Source: Paraphaeosphaeria minitans (Eukaryota; Ascomycota; Dothideomycetes; Pleosporales; Didymosphaeriaceae). Taken from it: a stretch of 64,000 nucleotides of DNA. Every line of letters begins with the position of its first letter. Positions within the stretch are counted from its first letter, which is position 1. A program made the translations under genes and the position numbers. The stretch lies in contig WJXW01000001.1 in assembly GCA_015832175.1 (NCBI GenBank), positions 2,108,001 to 2,172,000 of the forward strand. Direction: 5' to 3'. Below the pieces are notes generated by a model. That model did no database searches, was not told where the DNA came from, and was given only the letters and a program-made list of their open reading frames with translations. Positions 43,133 to 53,669 of this stretch are shown one piece after another.

Positions 43133-45123
43133 TCACACATTCCACCAGCCTTCGTGGTATTGTCTAATGTCAACATCGCCATTGAGTGCCCCTTTCTGCA
43201 GCCACGGTGTCAGGTCCAAACCCCCGTCTGCCACACCATCATTCGCCTTCACATCTCTTGTTGTCCACCCATTCCCCAGCCATCCAAATCGATTGCCCTG
43301 TGAATTTACATAAGTATACTCGAAATCCTCCCACCTCGGCTCGCGTCTAACGAATGTTACATGAGCTGCGCTGCCCGGCCAGAGTCCATGGATCCTACCG
43401 CCCTTTATTCCGCCGTTGTACCACGAGCTACAATACTGGCTCATGACTGTTCTCGGGAAAAAGGATTCACAGTACGCGCGGAAGTCACGAGTGGCCGCAA
43501 CGGTCGGTGCTAAGCTTCGGATCCCTTGACTGGATATTTTGCGCAGCACTTTTGCGATGTAGGTAACCTGGCTCTCGACGGCATGACACAGCGTCCCTGC
43601 AGGTCCGGTTGCATTAGGACCCAGCACAGTCATGAAGTTGGGGACTTGGGGAGCTGCAAGGCCAAGATAAGAGTCTGGAAAACCGGGATCCCCACCAGGG
43701 CGCCATGCAGCTTGGAGTTCGGTTCCGTTGGCATGAACGGGAAATGCCGTACTGAACGACACATCGTGCCCAGTGCTGCAAATAATCGCATCCACTTCCC
43801 GGTGCTTTCCTACGTTGGTCAGATCCGGTCATGATTATCTCGTGGATGTGGGGGTTTACCGTCAACTGTTTGAATACCAGTACGTGTAAATCTCTCAATC
43901 GGCGCCGTTACATAGTCCACATTATCCGCAGTCAGCGCCTCTAGGTATCCAGGACCCGGCGTCAGTCGCCTACAATTGGGTGTAAAATCCGGAAGAATTG
44001 AGTCGAGCAGATCGGTTCTGTCACCTAGTCGGTCTTTCATAAGTTTAGTGATAGCTATTTTGGCATCTTTGCTCTTCTCGCCATCCTTGAAGATACCCCC
44101 AAAACGACTGAACAATTGGACCTCTAGCTCTTTTCGAAATTTCAGATACTCCTCTGGGCTGGTCCTTGCTTTGTCGATATGGTCTGCCACAAAACGAGCG
44201 AGGTTCTCGCCACCAATTGGAGCTGCGACCCAAGTTTTGTTTCGTGCGTAGTGGTCGACTCGTGCCGCCACTTTTTGGAGTTGTGGCACGACTTGCAATC
44301 CGGAGGCTCCATTTCTGTTTTGCTCAGTTTCTGAACGTCTCCGTTCATTTAAATCCACTCACCCGATCACGGCGATTCGTTTTCCTGTGGGATCAAAATT
44401 CGGATCCCAGTTCGAACTATGTCGCAAATGGCCTTCATACTCATCCCGACCAGGATAGTCCGGCAACCTTGGATCGGCAAAATGGCCAGTCGCGGTCACA
44501 AGAAAGTCCACCGCATCTTCAAATATTTTGCCATTAGACGTGACAGTCACCAGCCATTTCCCTCTTTCCTCCGACCATTCGGCTTTATCGACCCGGCTAT
44601 TCAATCGAATAAACTTATTCACGAGATCGTACTTCGCCACTAGCCGCTTCCAGTAGGCTTTTATTTCCGAACCCTCGGCATACGCTGTGCTCCACTGGTC
44701 GGACGCCTCGAACGTGGCTTGGTATGCGTGAGCTGGCACGTCGCAGCGTACCCCGGGGTAGATGTTAGTGTGCCATGTTCCGCCCTACAACTCATTAGGG
44801 CTCTTCCATGACAAGTTTTCATTGCTCACAATATCGTCGTTTCGCTCGTAGATAACCAAGTCGATGTTCGGAACCTTCGCCGGGAGGAAGATACCAGCCA
44901 CGATACCCGAGATACCCGCACCCACTACCGCGACTCGCAAATTTCGTGCTTCGTCTACGGGATGCTCCTCGAGCTCGAGTGGCGGAAAGATGGTCCTCAA
45001 ATTCTGTGGGAACTCCGGTGATGGTTCCTTTGGGGGCACTTCCTCTTCAACCACGACGGTAGGAGTATCCTCCGGAGGAGCAATGTGGCCGGTGATGGCT
45101 TGGAGCCGCGACTTGGACGACAT
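43133..45123 (-). CDS. Baeyer-Villiger-type flavin monooxygenase
   Basis: Four exons (45123-44830, 44784-44363, 44314-43860, 43809-43133), introns 45-50 nt, all GT...AG; 615 aa. The FAD site is LRVAVVGAGISGIVAGIF (GxGxxG), then GGTWHTNIYPGVRCDVPAHA across the first splice, the usual substrate-side motif. The class fingerprint F/Y-x-G-x3-H-x3-W-D is present as YEGHLRHSSNWD, and the NADPH-site GxGxxG as AVIGNGASGLQ, rebuilt by the second splice. The late ATGHD-type motif is ICSTGHDVSF. Such enzymes use FAD, NADPH and O2 to insert oxygen into ketones or oxidise heteroatoms. Its start faces a luciferase-like monooxygenase across a 544-bp promoter region, which suggests a shared pathway. Confidence 0.92.
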
Positions 45124-45667
45124 GATGGCTTGAGATAGAGAGAGAAAAAGTTATCAGAGACTCGAGTTGCCGCGGCTGTGAGGTACCACAATATCGCTTT
45201 ATCCGCGCATTCCTCAAAATGCGCGCTAATAACACGTGCGATCCATATGTCGCCATTGTGGATCTGAAGCACCTGCAAGTCCGATATCGCGAATTCTCGG
45301 TTGAGAAGTCGTACCTTCGTTGCATCTACTATGTCGATGTTGCGCGCAGTGCATCCTTGCAATTCCCCTGGTGTTGTTTAAGCGAGTCAGGTTGTTACCG
45401 CAGCACGTCACTTTGGCAGATGTAGCGTCAACAGCAGCCACTCTGGATCGCCAGGACTATCAACACTACCCATGACTACCGGAAATAAAGTTCCGAAATT
45501 TTGAAGAGACATTGATGACAAGCAGCACGGTATGCGAAGCCACATCTCATTATGGTAGCATATGCTCATGTGTCAACTGCGAGGTGAGAAGCCATCGCAA
45601 TAAGCTCGCAAAGCTGCAACACCTACCCGCACCTAAATCCATCGGAATTCATCGTAGACGAGTCAAC
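45124..45667. promoter_or_regulatory. Divergent promoter region between the two monooxygenase genes
   Basis: About 540 bp between the flavin monooxygenase (-) and the luciferase-like monooxygenase (+). The frame of the + gene is open upstream to 45512, but the ATG at 45668 (CAACATGGC) has the better context. No specific operator is recognised. Confidence 0.45.
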
Positions 45668-47164
45668 ATGGCATCGACATCGAATAAGCTTGATGACGGA
45701 CCATCAAAGAAGCGAATCTTTCTTAACGGCTTCGACATGTTCACTCCCAGCCATCTCAGCTTCGGCCAGTGGCGAAGATCAGAAGACCGCTCCAAAGATA
45801 AAAGAAGGGACTTATCGTATTGGGTCGAGGTGGCGCGGATACTCGAGCGAGGCGACATCACTGCTTTTTTTCTGGCAGATACATACGGCCAGCATGACGT
45901 CTACAAGGGTAGTGCTGAACCAACTGTGCGCACTGCTTGCCAGTTCCCAATGGGGGATCCTTCGATACCTGTGAGCGCCATGGCGGCAGCGACGAAGAAT
46001 CTCTCCTTCGCCATCACGACAAGTACCAGCTACGAGTCACCCTTCGTGGTTGCGAAACGTTTCTCCACACTCGACCACCTGACCAAAGGGCGGTTCGGCT
46101 GGAACATTGTCACTTCGTTCAAGCAGTCTGCTGCGGAGGCCGTCGGCATCCCATTTGTGGAGCACGACAAGCGATATGCCATTGCAGACGACTACCTACG
46201 TTGCCTGTACAAAATCTGGGAGGGGTCTTGGGCAGACGATGCGCTCAAAGAGGATGCGGAGAATGAAGAGTACACTGATTTTAACCGTATCCGATACGTT
46301 CAGCACCAGACAGAGAGTTTCAATATTAGAGCACCACATATACTAGATCCTTCTCCTCAGCGCACGCCGTTTCTTTTCCAGGCCGGGACTTCATCGTAAG
46401 CGGCTCTTTCCCACCCGATCCTAGCCCCTGACTGATGTGACTGCAGAACGGGTATGGTATTCGCCGCAACTCATGCCGAAGGAGTGTTCGTAGCCGCACC
46501 GTCGCCGCATATTCTAGCACCACGCGTCGCAAACATCAGACGCGAAGCCGCAGCTCTGGGTCGCGATTCCCAATCAGTGAAAGTCTTCGCGGTCATAACG
46601 CCCATCATCGGACGGACCGAAGACGAAGCTCAAGAGAAATACCAAACAGCGCTCAAGTATGCCAGCGCTGAGGGTGGATTGGCCTTTTATTCATCGAACG
46701 CAGGAATTGATTTGAGCAAGTATGATCTGGACGTCGAGATAACGCCAGGAGATGTGACCGTCGAGGGCCGTGTGCATTCACTGGTCAACTCGTTGAAGTA
46801 TCACGGCAACGATGTCCCATCCTGGACCCCTCGAAATATCGGGAAAGCAGTCAGCTTGGGTGGAAACGGACCTGTGCCTGTGGGAAGTGCCGAGAGGGTC
46901 GCTGATATTCTGGAAGAATGGATTGATATAGCAGATCTGAACGGTTTCAATATTGGATATGTGGTGAGTCCGGGCAGTTTTGAGGATCTAGTTGATCTTC
47001 TGGTCCCGGAATTGAGAAGGAGGGGACGGTATCCCGAGAAGGAAGACCTAGAAGGTGCAGTGACATTGCGCGAGCGGTTATACGGACGAGGCCAGAGCAA
47101 GCTTCGGGACGACCATGCTGGTAGTAGGTACACGTACGACAACTACGAGAGCACGGTAAGATAA
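45668..47164 (+). CDS. Luciferase-like FMN-dependent monooxygenase (NtaA/SnaA/DszA family)
   Basis: Two exons, 45668-46395 and 46447-47164, intron 51 nt (GTAAGC...CAG), 481 aa. It opens RIFLNGFDMFTPSHLSFGQW, followed by SYWVEVARILERGDITAFFL, PVSAMAAATKNLSFAITTST, SPFVVAKRFSTLDHLTKGRF and GWNIVTSF, then the ribosomal-style join FLFQAGTSSTGMVFAATHAE. This is the order of nitrilotriacetate/dibenzothiophene-sulfone/pristinamycin-type monooxygenases, which use FMNH2 supplied by a separate reductase to cleave C-N or C-S bonds. The C-terminal part includes DLLVPELRRRGRYP, also typical. No flavin reductase gene is in the window. It is divergent from the Baeyer-Villiger-type enzyme and upstream of a broken MFS gene; together these look like a catabolic or secondary-metabolism group. 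Confidence 0.92.
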
Positions 47165-47670
47165 TCTCAATCAAGTGGTTGGGAATGTATGTCGCCTGCT
47201 CGGGCTTTCAATTTCTGGTGCACCACGACCTTCGCCGTGCTTTCTGCCATCCAAAACTCTCTCAGAGCGAGTCGCATTGACATGGAATGTTTTATCTATA
47301 TTTATTAATCAGCCATCCAACAGTTGCATGTCGCAAAGTCACCATCAGGCGCGCTAGAGAGAAAACAGCAACTCCGGGCTCCTGCTTTCACAATTCGCTC
47401 TTACTACTTCGGAGGAACCTGCAGCAATACCAATATTACTGTCGCCATACGCTCCAGTATTGCGAACGTCGAAATTCGCCACACTTGTTGCGATAACGAC
47501 CCCATACGGTACTTGTCCCGAGTCAGTCGTGATGGATTCTACAGCGCACGACAGCTGCCCTCCCGCCACCTGATTCTCGCACCGCGGCACGCCATCAACT
47601 AGATATAGAATTTACGATCGCATGCTCCACCATCCGGTTTGTTCCCAGTCCTGCGGTCCGACTTACCACA
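47165..47670. other. Intergenic between monooxygenase and MFS relic
   Basis: Short ORFs only, no domain. Probably 3' flank and promoter of the MFS locus. Confidence 0.5.
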
Positions 47671-49187
47671 ATGACAGGCCCACTATCAGTAGTAGATCAT
47701 CCGAAAACTAATCCCATCCACGTCTTGTCTGCCAGCGACCACGATTCGATAGACGGATATGCTCCGCGGACAAGATGGCAGAAAGTGCAGGAGATGATTT
47801 GGGATGGGGGGACTCGCACACCGGAAGAGCGAAAGCTGATTCAACGTCTTGATGTGTATGTGATGAGCTGGGCGACCTTTGGGTACTTTATCCGGCTGCT
47901 GGACTCCGGGAACATCACCAATGCATGTGTCTGGGATGAAAGAGGACCTCGATTTCCATGGGAATCAGTACAATCTGCTCACCACGTTCTTCACGTGTGG
48001 GTACCTGTAAGCTTGCCAATGGGTAGACTTCGGTCCAGTGTCGGGCAAATTCCCTCTCAGTTCCTCCTCACCCGGATCCGCCCTTCAGTCTACCTTCCAG
48101 CCGTCGAACTCCTATGGTCAATTCTTACCTTCTGCTTCGCGGCCGTGTCGAACGTCAAGACCGTCTTCGCCCTGCGTTTCATCCTTGGCATGCTGGAATC
48201 CCCTTTCGCCGTAGGCGTCCTTACTCTTATGGGCTCCTGGTATATGCCGCGCGAGCTCTCCAAGCGGATCGCGATATTCTATTCCGCATCCTACGCTGCT
48301 AGCATGTTCAGTGGGTACCTGCAAGCCGCCATCTACCGTGGCATGGACGGCACCGCTGGGCTCCCTGGATGGCGCTGGCTCTTCATCTTCTCTGGCATTA
48401 TCAGCATCTGGGGACCGCTGTGGGGGATCTACGCAATCCCGGACAGCCCATATACGACGAAGGCGCGGTGGATGCCAGAAGTCGAAGTTAAACGCACATT
48501 GCGCGCATGAGCGCGATAGATAGGAGAAAGCCTGTGCCGCTGTTCAGGAAGAAGATGAAGGCGATTGCTACGCACTGGCCGCTGTACGTGTTTACATTCA
48601 CGCTCATTTGCCACTGCATCGTCACGCAGCCGCTCAACTACTTCGTCGTGTGGCTCAAGTCGCTGGACCGCTTCTCCGTCTACCAAATCAATCTCTTTCC
48701 CACCGCAGCGCAGGCGACGGGTCTCGTGTTTACGCTAGCGTATGGCTGGCTCTCCGATGGGATACGCAGCCGCTGGAAAGTGCTCGTCATACCTGCAACG
48801 CTCAACTTTGTTGGCATGGTCATCGTAGCAAGCTACCCGTCTTACGGTGCCACGTTCCTGGGCTACATGCTCAACGCCACGTCGTGGGGGTTCTGGCCTG
48901 TGCTGTACGCATGGGCTATTGAGGTGATGCACAAGGACATGGAAGAGAGGGCGATTGTGATTGGGGTTGCGCAGAGATTCGGACAGGCTTTCATCGCGTG
49001 GGTTCCGGTTTTAATCTTGGATGTCGGAAAGTATGCTCCGCGGTTCAAGATGGGATTCTGTGTGATGAGTGGGATCAGCGTTTTGGAGTTTTCTTCAATT
49101 TTTTTGGTGAAGTATTTTGCGGAGCGAGAAGAGGCGAAGGATAAGTTAGAGCGGGAAACAGGCAGGCATGGCGAAGATGGTAGTTAG
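47671..49187 (+). pseudogene. Frameshifted MFS transporter, allantoate-permease (Dal5) family
   Basis: The locus encodes a recognisable Dal5-type anion:cation symporter of about 500 aa, but not in one frame. The first part ends NITNA, after which the conserved VSGMKEDLDF motif is in the next frame (a shift at 47926-47928, two bases short or one extra). The motif block ends FFTCGYL and is followed by a GTAAGC...CAG segment of only 32 nt (48007-48038), then VGQIPSQFLLTRIRPSVYLP in the original frame. A second shift at about 48500-48506 separates WMPEVEVKRTLR from MSAIDRRKPVPLFRKKMKAI and the last six helices. The first shift plus retention of the 32 nt leaves an open frame across one membrane segment with wrong residues. 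The product is probably non-functional. Transported substrates of the family are carboxylates, amides and vitamins. Confidence 0.7.
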
Positions 49188-49516
49188 TGAAGGAAAAAGA
49201 TCCGAATTATACCTACCTAATTCCTCGCGAACAGCAAGGAAAGGCGCCATGCGCGTTTGATTCGAGAGCCGAATCATTGCCTAGAGTGCGTGAGCCTACG
49301 TCTCTACAGTGGGATCCTTTTTTTTTTATCAAACGGAACAGTAAGCGTTAAACTGACCATCTCGCAAAATTCAAGTGCTGGAAACGGTGCATCTATTGGT
49401 AGGCGCAATCGTCCAGGCGCCATTACGTCAGCATTCACGACTTGCAAATGCCGTCATCTAGAATCCTGTGCGATAGCAAGCATCTTCGATTTTTCAAGAT
49501 TCACACAAAAACAGCG
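49188..49516. other. Short intergenic before the Ap4A phosphorylase gene
   Basis: No gene. The Ap4A phosphorylase frame is open from 49442, so a longer form with a basic N terminus is conceivable. Confidence 0.5.
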
Positions 49517-50469
49517 ATGGGCAGTAAACCAGACCTCGAACAACAAGCGCTATCGCAGTTCGATCGCCTAGTAGAAGCGGGTGAGCTTATGTGGACGGAG
49601 GTGCAAGCGCGTCATGTGAAGTCCACGCCGTTCAATGCAAGTACCCCACATCACCCTCTACCATCCCTTTTATTCTGATCCAACCCACAGTTCCAATTCC
49701 GTGTCGCTTCAAGTCTAGCCAAGAAGCCACAATCGGCTACGCGGCACCAGAAGAAAGTGTCTAATGCTTTTGACGACGACAACCCGGATTTCAGTCTTGG
49801 CCTGGTTGGGCCCAGTCATAAGCTGATCCTGAACAAGTTTTGTGTCGTGCGACCGCAGTTTGTGATTCATACGGTTGAATTTGAGCCGCAGCAAACGCCG
49901 CTCAGTGCGGCTGATTTGAGCGCCCTGTGGCACGTGTTGGGAGAGTTGCAAAGCGAGCATTTTGCGATATTCAACTGTGGCGTCGATGCGGGCGCCAGTG
50001 TCGGGCATAAGCATATGCAGGTGTTGCCGCATCCTGTACGGGAAGAATTTGAGCTGTTTCCTGATTCGGTGGACCTAGGAGAAGGTGCGGATTATATGAT
50101 TGCGCTCAGCACTACCGTACCTACATCTTGGGCTAACCATAATCAGACATCTACGTTCATCCGGATGTGCCCTTCCAGCATGCTGTTCAGAAGCTGTCCC
50201 AAGAAGCAGACGCAGGCATGCTCGTAATCATCTACCAGAATCTGCGCTCCCATCTTGCATTAGGGCACCGGGCACCACACAATGTCGTCCTGACCAAGAG
50301 GTGGCTCATGGTCATCCCGCGAAGGGTGGGACGCATTGCGGACGGAGAGATGGCTGCGAACTCAGCTGTTATGGTTGGAATGGTATGGATGACGAAAGAG
50401 CACGAGTACGAACTGTGGACGAGAGGTGATCCCATGAAATTTCTCCCAGAGTTCGGAGTCCCGCGCTGA
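49517..50469 (+). CDS. APA2: Diadenosine tetraphosphate (Ap4A) phosphorylase / ATP adenylyltransferase
   Basis: Three exons, 49517-49636, 49691-50084 and 50147-50469, 278 aa. The start MGSKPDLEQQALSQFDRLVE is typical. NPDFSLGLVGPSHKLILNKF and the HIT-like catalytic block GASVGHKHMQVLPHP (H-x-H-x-Q) identify the Apa1/Apa2 family, which splits Ap4A with phosphate into ATP and ADP. The third exon gives DIYVHPDVPFQHAVQKLSQE and the conserved YNVVLT-like part APHNVVLTKRWLMVIPR. Intron 1 (49637-49690) begins GCAAGT, not GT: no GT donor gives the conserved join PFNFQFRV, so this is a GC-AG intron. Intron 2 (50085-50146) begins GTGCGG and ends CAG. Confidence 0.9.
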
Positions 50470-50633
50470 GAGACTCCACGCAAGCTATAGGCTACTCTAG
50501 GGAACAAGGCAGAAGAAGGCAGACCCTGAGCCACTAAACGCCTGGAACCATAGAAGCACCACGGCAACACACCAAATAAACCTCTGAAAACCATTATCCA
50601 ACGCCAATAACCCACAGATGCAGTCTCGCACAA

Positions 50634-51587
50634 CTAACCCAACCTCCTCTTCTTGCTTGGCGGTCGGGTCGGAGTCAAATCGTGATCCCCCGCTGTCCGC
50701 CCATCAAGGTCACGCTCACGCTCACCGTTCGTCGCCAAGGGCTCATCCCTCCTATGCAGTAGAAACCTTCTCTCATTCTTCTCCGCCGTCGCACTAGTCT
50801 TCCGATTGAAGATACTTGGCACCGTCAACCCCCTCGCGTTGAACACACTCGGCTCGTGAAAGTCCTCGCCACTCTTGAACGTCTGCGACACTATTCCTTC
50901 CTCATCGCTGTCGTTTTCCCTGTTCAACGCATGCTTGGCCGGCGCGCGCCGCACGTCGCTCGCCTGGACCTGGTCGTCGTCCTTCGAAGCTGAGGCGGAG
51001 CCTTCTTCGTCGCGCATGAACTCTGGCAGAATGCGATCCTTGCGCAGGTCGTGATCTAGTATGGCGTATCGATTGTACAGATCAAGGATCTGATGGTGGT
51101 CTTCCAGAAACACCTGCAACGCCGCCGTGTACCTTGCGCGCTTCCTCTTCGTCTTTGGCTTGTGCGTGAAAGCATCCAGCAACTTGTTGTACTCGCGGAT
51201 TGTTTCGTTCGACTCCAAGGTCTTGAGGCGGATGGTGCCGGTCGTCTCCAGCGTGAGCAGCCTCTTGATTCTGGTGTGGAGGTGGTCGTGCTTTTTGCTG
51301 CGCGCCGCCTCGGAGTCGTCGTCGTCGTGGTCGTCGTCGGGGTCGCTGGAGTCGCTCGCGAGGTCGACGCCGTTCACGCCCTCCTTCATGCGTGATTCGT
51401 TCTTGTCCCAGAAGCGGTTGCTGATGTTGCGTCTTTCGCGGGGCGTCTGCACCTGCGAAGTGGGCGAGCTGGATACGGGATCGGCCCGCGCGGGCAGTGC
51501 CAGTGACGAAAGACCTTGCTTCTCGGACGGGGAAGTCGGCGGGATGGCCATCTTGCGGGCGTGCAAGTTCGCGGCGGGTGTTGTCAT
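50634..51587 (-). CDS. Uncharacterised, probably nuclear, basic/acidic protein
   Basis: Single exon, 317 aa. The N terminus is Ser/Pro-rich, then RERRNISNRFWDKNESRMKE, an acidic run (DSSDPDDDHDDDDSEAARSK), a central helical region (RIKRLLTLETTGTIRLKTLE onward; FLEDHHQILDLYNRYAILDH) and a C-terminal basic end PPSKKRRLG that looks like a nuclear localisation signal. I do not recognise the family. It overlaps nothing and its codon usage is like its neighbours, so the ORF is probably real. An alternative start is Met13 at 51551. It is convergent with the Ap4A phosphorylase gene. Confidence 0.7.
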   Translation of the reverse strand: MTTPAANLHARKMAIPPTSPSEKQGLSSLALPARADPVSSSPTSQVQTPRERRNISNRFWDKNESRMKEGVNGVDLASDSSDPDDDHDDDDSEAARSKKHDHLHTRIKRLLTLETTGTIRLKTLESNETIREYNKLLDAFTHKPKTKRKRARYTAALQVFLEDHHQILDLYNRYAILDHDLRKDRILPEFMRDEEGSASASKDDDQVQASDVRRAPAKHALNRENDSDEEGIVSQTFKSGEDFHEPSVFNARGLTVPSIFNRKTSATAEKNERRFLLHRRDEPLATNGERERDLDGRTAGDHDLTPTRPPSKKRRLG

Positions 51588-51946
51588 GTTGTCGGCTTTG
51601 AACGCGCGTTAAGGTGTTGGGGAGTGTCGCCAACAGGTCAGAGAGGTATACTTGAAGTTGAAAACAATTTATGTTTGCTGCTGTAAGAAAGCGAGCGCAA
51701 CCTGCTCCAGCGCAATAAGGCGGCAGTCAAACGGCAGTGACGTAGTTTTCGCTGTGTTTCATTTGAGGTTTGATGAATGTGAAGGTGAATACATAATTCT
51801 TATTGTTACAGTAAAGAAGCCGCATCGCCGACAGCTAGCACGCCCAGACTCCAAGCAATATGCATACTCCGACACCAGTTGTCGCCTGGAAGATTTTAAC
51901 AGTACATATTCAAACACTCTAAGAAACCCAGCAGTACTGCCTCATT
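51588..51946. other. Intergenic, no supported gene
   Basis: Upstream of the 317-aa protein gene and downstream of the 312-aa protein gene. A 101-codon ORF (51652-51957) has no domain. Confidence 0.5.
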
Positions 51947-52885
51947 TTAGTCGGTAAGCTTGTCGATATGTGGCAGATGATACGGCCATCTCTTTTCCAG
52001 CTGCCGTTGCAAGTCCGCATATTGGTTGTGCAATTTCTGTAGCTCTTCCGACCTCTCACCTTGCGACAACATGAGCTCTCGTAGCTTGTCGGCGACGATA
52101 GTTCTAAACTTCGCTCCTTCCTTCCCTTGCCTTTTCAGCCCTGTCGTAAGAACCCACTCATACGTCGACTGATCGTCCGCAGACAGCATACCGAATATGT
52201 TCCCCTTGATAACAGACATCTGGCTGATGATAGCTTCAGCGTGGGTGTCGTCGAGATTTGTGGCGACAGTGTAAACTCCGGATGCGCCAGATGAAGGGCT
52301 TGCTGGTGATGTAATTGGCAAAATAACTTGTTTCTGATACGTATCGCTCAATATCCTTTTCTTCCTGCCTGAAGTGCGCCTAGAATGCCGTGTGACTTGC
52401 AGTTCGACCGAGACGGGGGGTTGCGACCTCTTGCGCGTGACCTGCTCAGATGCCGTGACTTCTATGGTTGAGACGTACGGGCTTCCCTTCACCGAGTACT
52501 CCGACCTGTTCCCCGATCGTACGTACTCTTCTCGCGTCAGCCGCGCAACATCGAAATTCAAATCTTCTCGCGGCTCGAGGCGGAATCGAGGCCACGGATG
52601 GCCCAGGGCATCGATGTCAACCCTCTGCGTGGGACCTTTGAACATGCTCAGAAGCGCCGGCGAGTCGATGACCATGTGTGAAAAGGGCGCATGGAATAGC
52701 TGGGCCTCGGCGAAGAGAGCTTTTCCATCCTGCGTGCAAGTGAGGTAGACGGGACCGATGGTACCACCAGCGAGGTTGGTCACGTGCGCACGTGGAAATT
52801 CGTGTAACATCCTTTCTCGACGACTTGTCTCCGGTTCTTCAGAATCAGGTTGTGTGAGCGGCGACTGAGATGATGATGGCTCCAT
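51947..52885 (-). CDS. Uncharacterised protein
   Basis: 312 aa from the ATG at 52885 (MEPSSSQSPLTQPDSEEPET). The frame is open 70 codons further upstream to 53095, but that part is Arg/Pro-rich and looks like leader. Readable parts include a compact region of about 110 residues (FPRAHVTNLAGGTIGPVYLT ... IDALGHPWPRFRLEPREDLN), a basic linker with RRTSGRKKRIL, and a C-terminal coiled coil (LREL-MLSQGERSEELQKLHN onward). The family is not recognised. Composition and codon bias support a real gene. Nuclear location is possible from the basic linker. Confidence 0.65.
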   Translation of the reverse strand: MEPSSSQSPLTQPDSEEPETSRRERMLHEFPRAHVTNLAGGTIGPVYLTCTQDGKALFAEAQLFHAPFSHMVIDSPALLSMFKGPTQRVDIDALGHPWPRFRLEPREDLNFDVARLTREEYVRSGNRSEYSVKGSPYVSTIEVTASEQVTRKRSQPPVSVELQVTRHSRRTSGRKKRILSDTYQKQVILPITSPASPSSGASGVYTVATNLDDTHAEAIISQMSVIKGNIFGMLSADDQSTYEWVLTTGLKRQGKEGAKFRTIVADKLRELMLSQGERSEELQKLHNQYADLQRQLEKRWPYHLPHIDKLTD

Positions 52886-53153
52886 AGGGCGTGTTCCGGG
52901 ACGGCGCCCGGCGGATTTATTGAGCGAGGGATGCGGGATGTTGCAGGTTGTGGTGGCGGGTGCTGGAATGCGGCCGATGTATCGTTTTCGGTGGTCGCGT
53001 TGAGAATCCAAGTGGGGAAGTCTCGACAGGAGAACGAAGAACCCTGGGCAGGCGCGCCACCGCCGGGAGGCCCTTGCTAATGCGACTGCTCGCACTGGTC
53101 GAATGCAGATTGCTTCAGAGAGATGGCTAGAGATGTCGAACGCACTGCCGGTC

Positions 53154-53538
53154 TCATTGCGCGTGATTGACGTACTTTTCGATTACTTCCGTTGGTCTCA
53201 TATAAATCTGCATCACAAAGTAAGGCGCCTGTAAGACGGCGCTTACCTTATCGTAGAAGGCTAGGCCGGATCGAGCATAGCCCATATCTGCCACCGGCCG
53301 TCCGTTGAGGCAAATGTGACCTCTCCCTTGTTCTATAACCGTCAATTCTTTCATCATTTCTACCAAGCTTTCTTTGACAAATCCATCGATTGTACTCAGA
53401 ACTATTGGTCACATGGAACTTTTCGCGTTGGACAGCGACTCAGTCTTTATGCCGCTGATTGTAATGCCCGAGATATATATCTCCACGCGAACAACGGAAG
53501 CACCGTTACTTAAATTGCTATTTGCATCAGAAGGTGGT
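53154..53538 (-). pseudogene. Relic of an unidentified gene with one in-frame stop
   Basis: One minus frame reads coherently for about 125 codons, interrupted once by TGA at 53409-53411. Before the stop it reads GASVVRVEIYISGITISGIK; after it, STIDGFVKESLVEMMKELTV, then GRGHICLNGRPVADMGYARS and the end IEKYVNHAQ at 53154. A GTAAGC...CAG segment of 39 nt near 53207-53245 could be a very short intron. The SGITISGIKTESL and GRxxxxGRPxxxM parts loosely recall the nucleotide-binding domain of ABC-C transporters with its middle missing, but this is a weak resemblance. The stop could be CGA changed to TGA. Confidence 0.4.
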
Positions 53539-53669
53539 TATGTTGTTTAGAAGAAGGGGGTGCTAGCTAACATAGGTAACAAGGGAAGTCTCGCAGCATT
53601 GTGTTGTAACACAATCTTCCCATCAGCTAGGTAATGGCCGCAGCGTTAATCCTCCCTTTCTATACTAAA

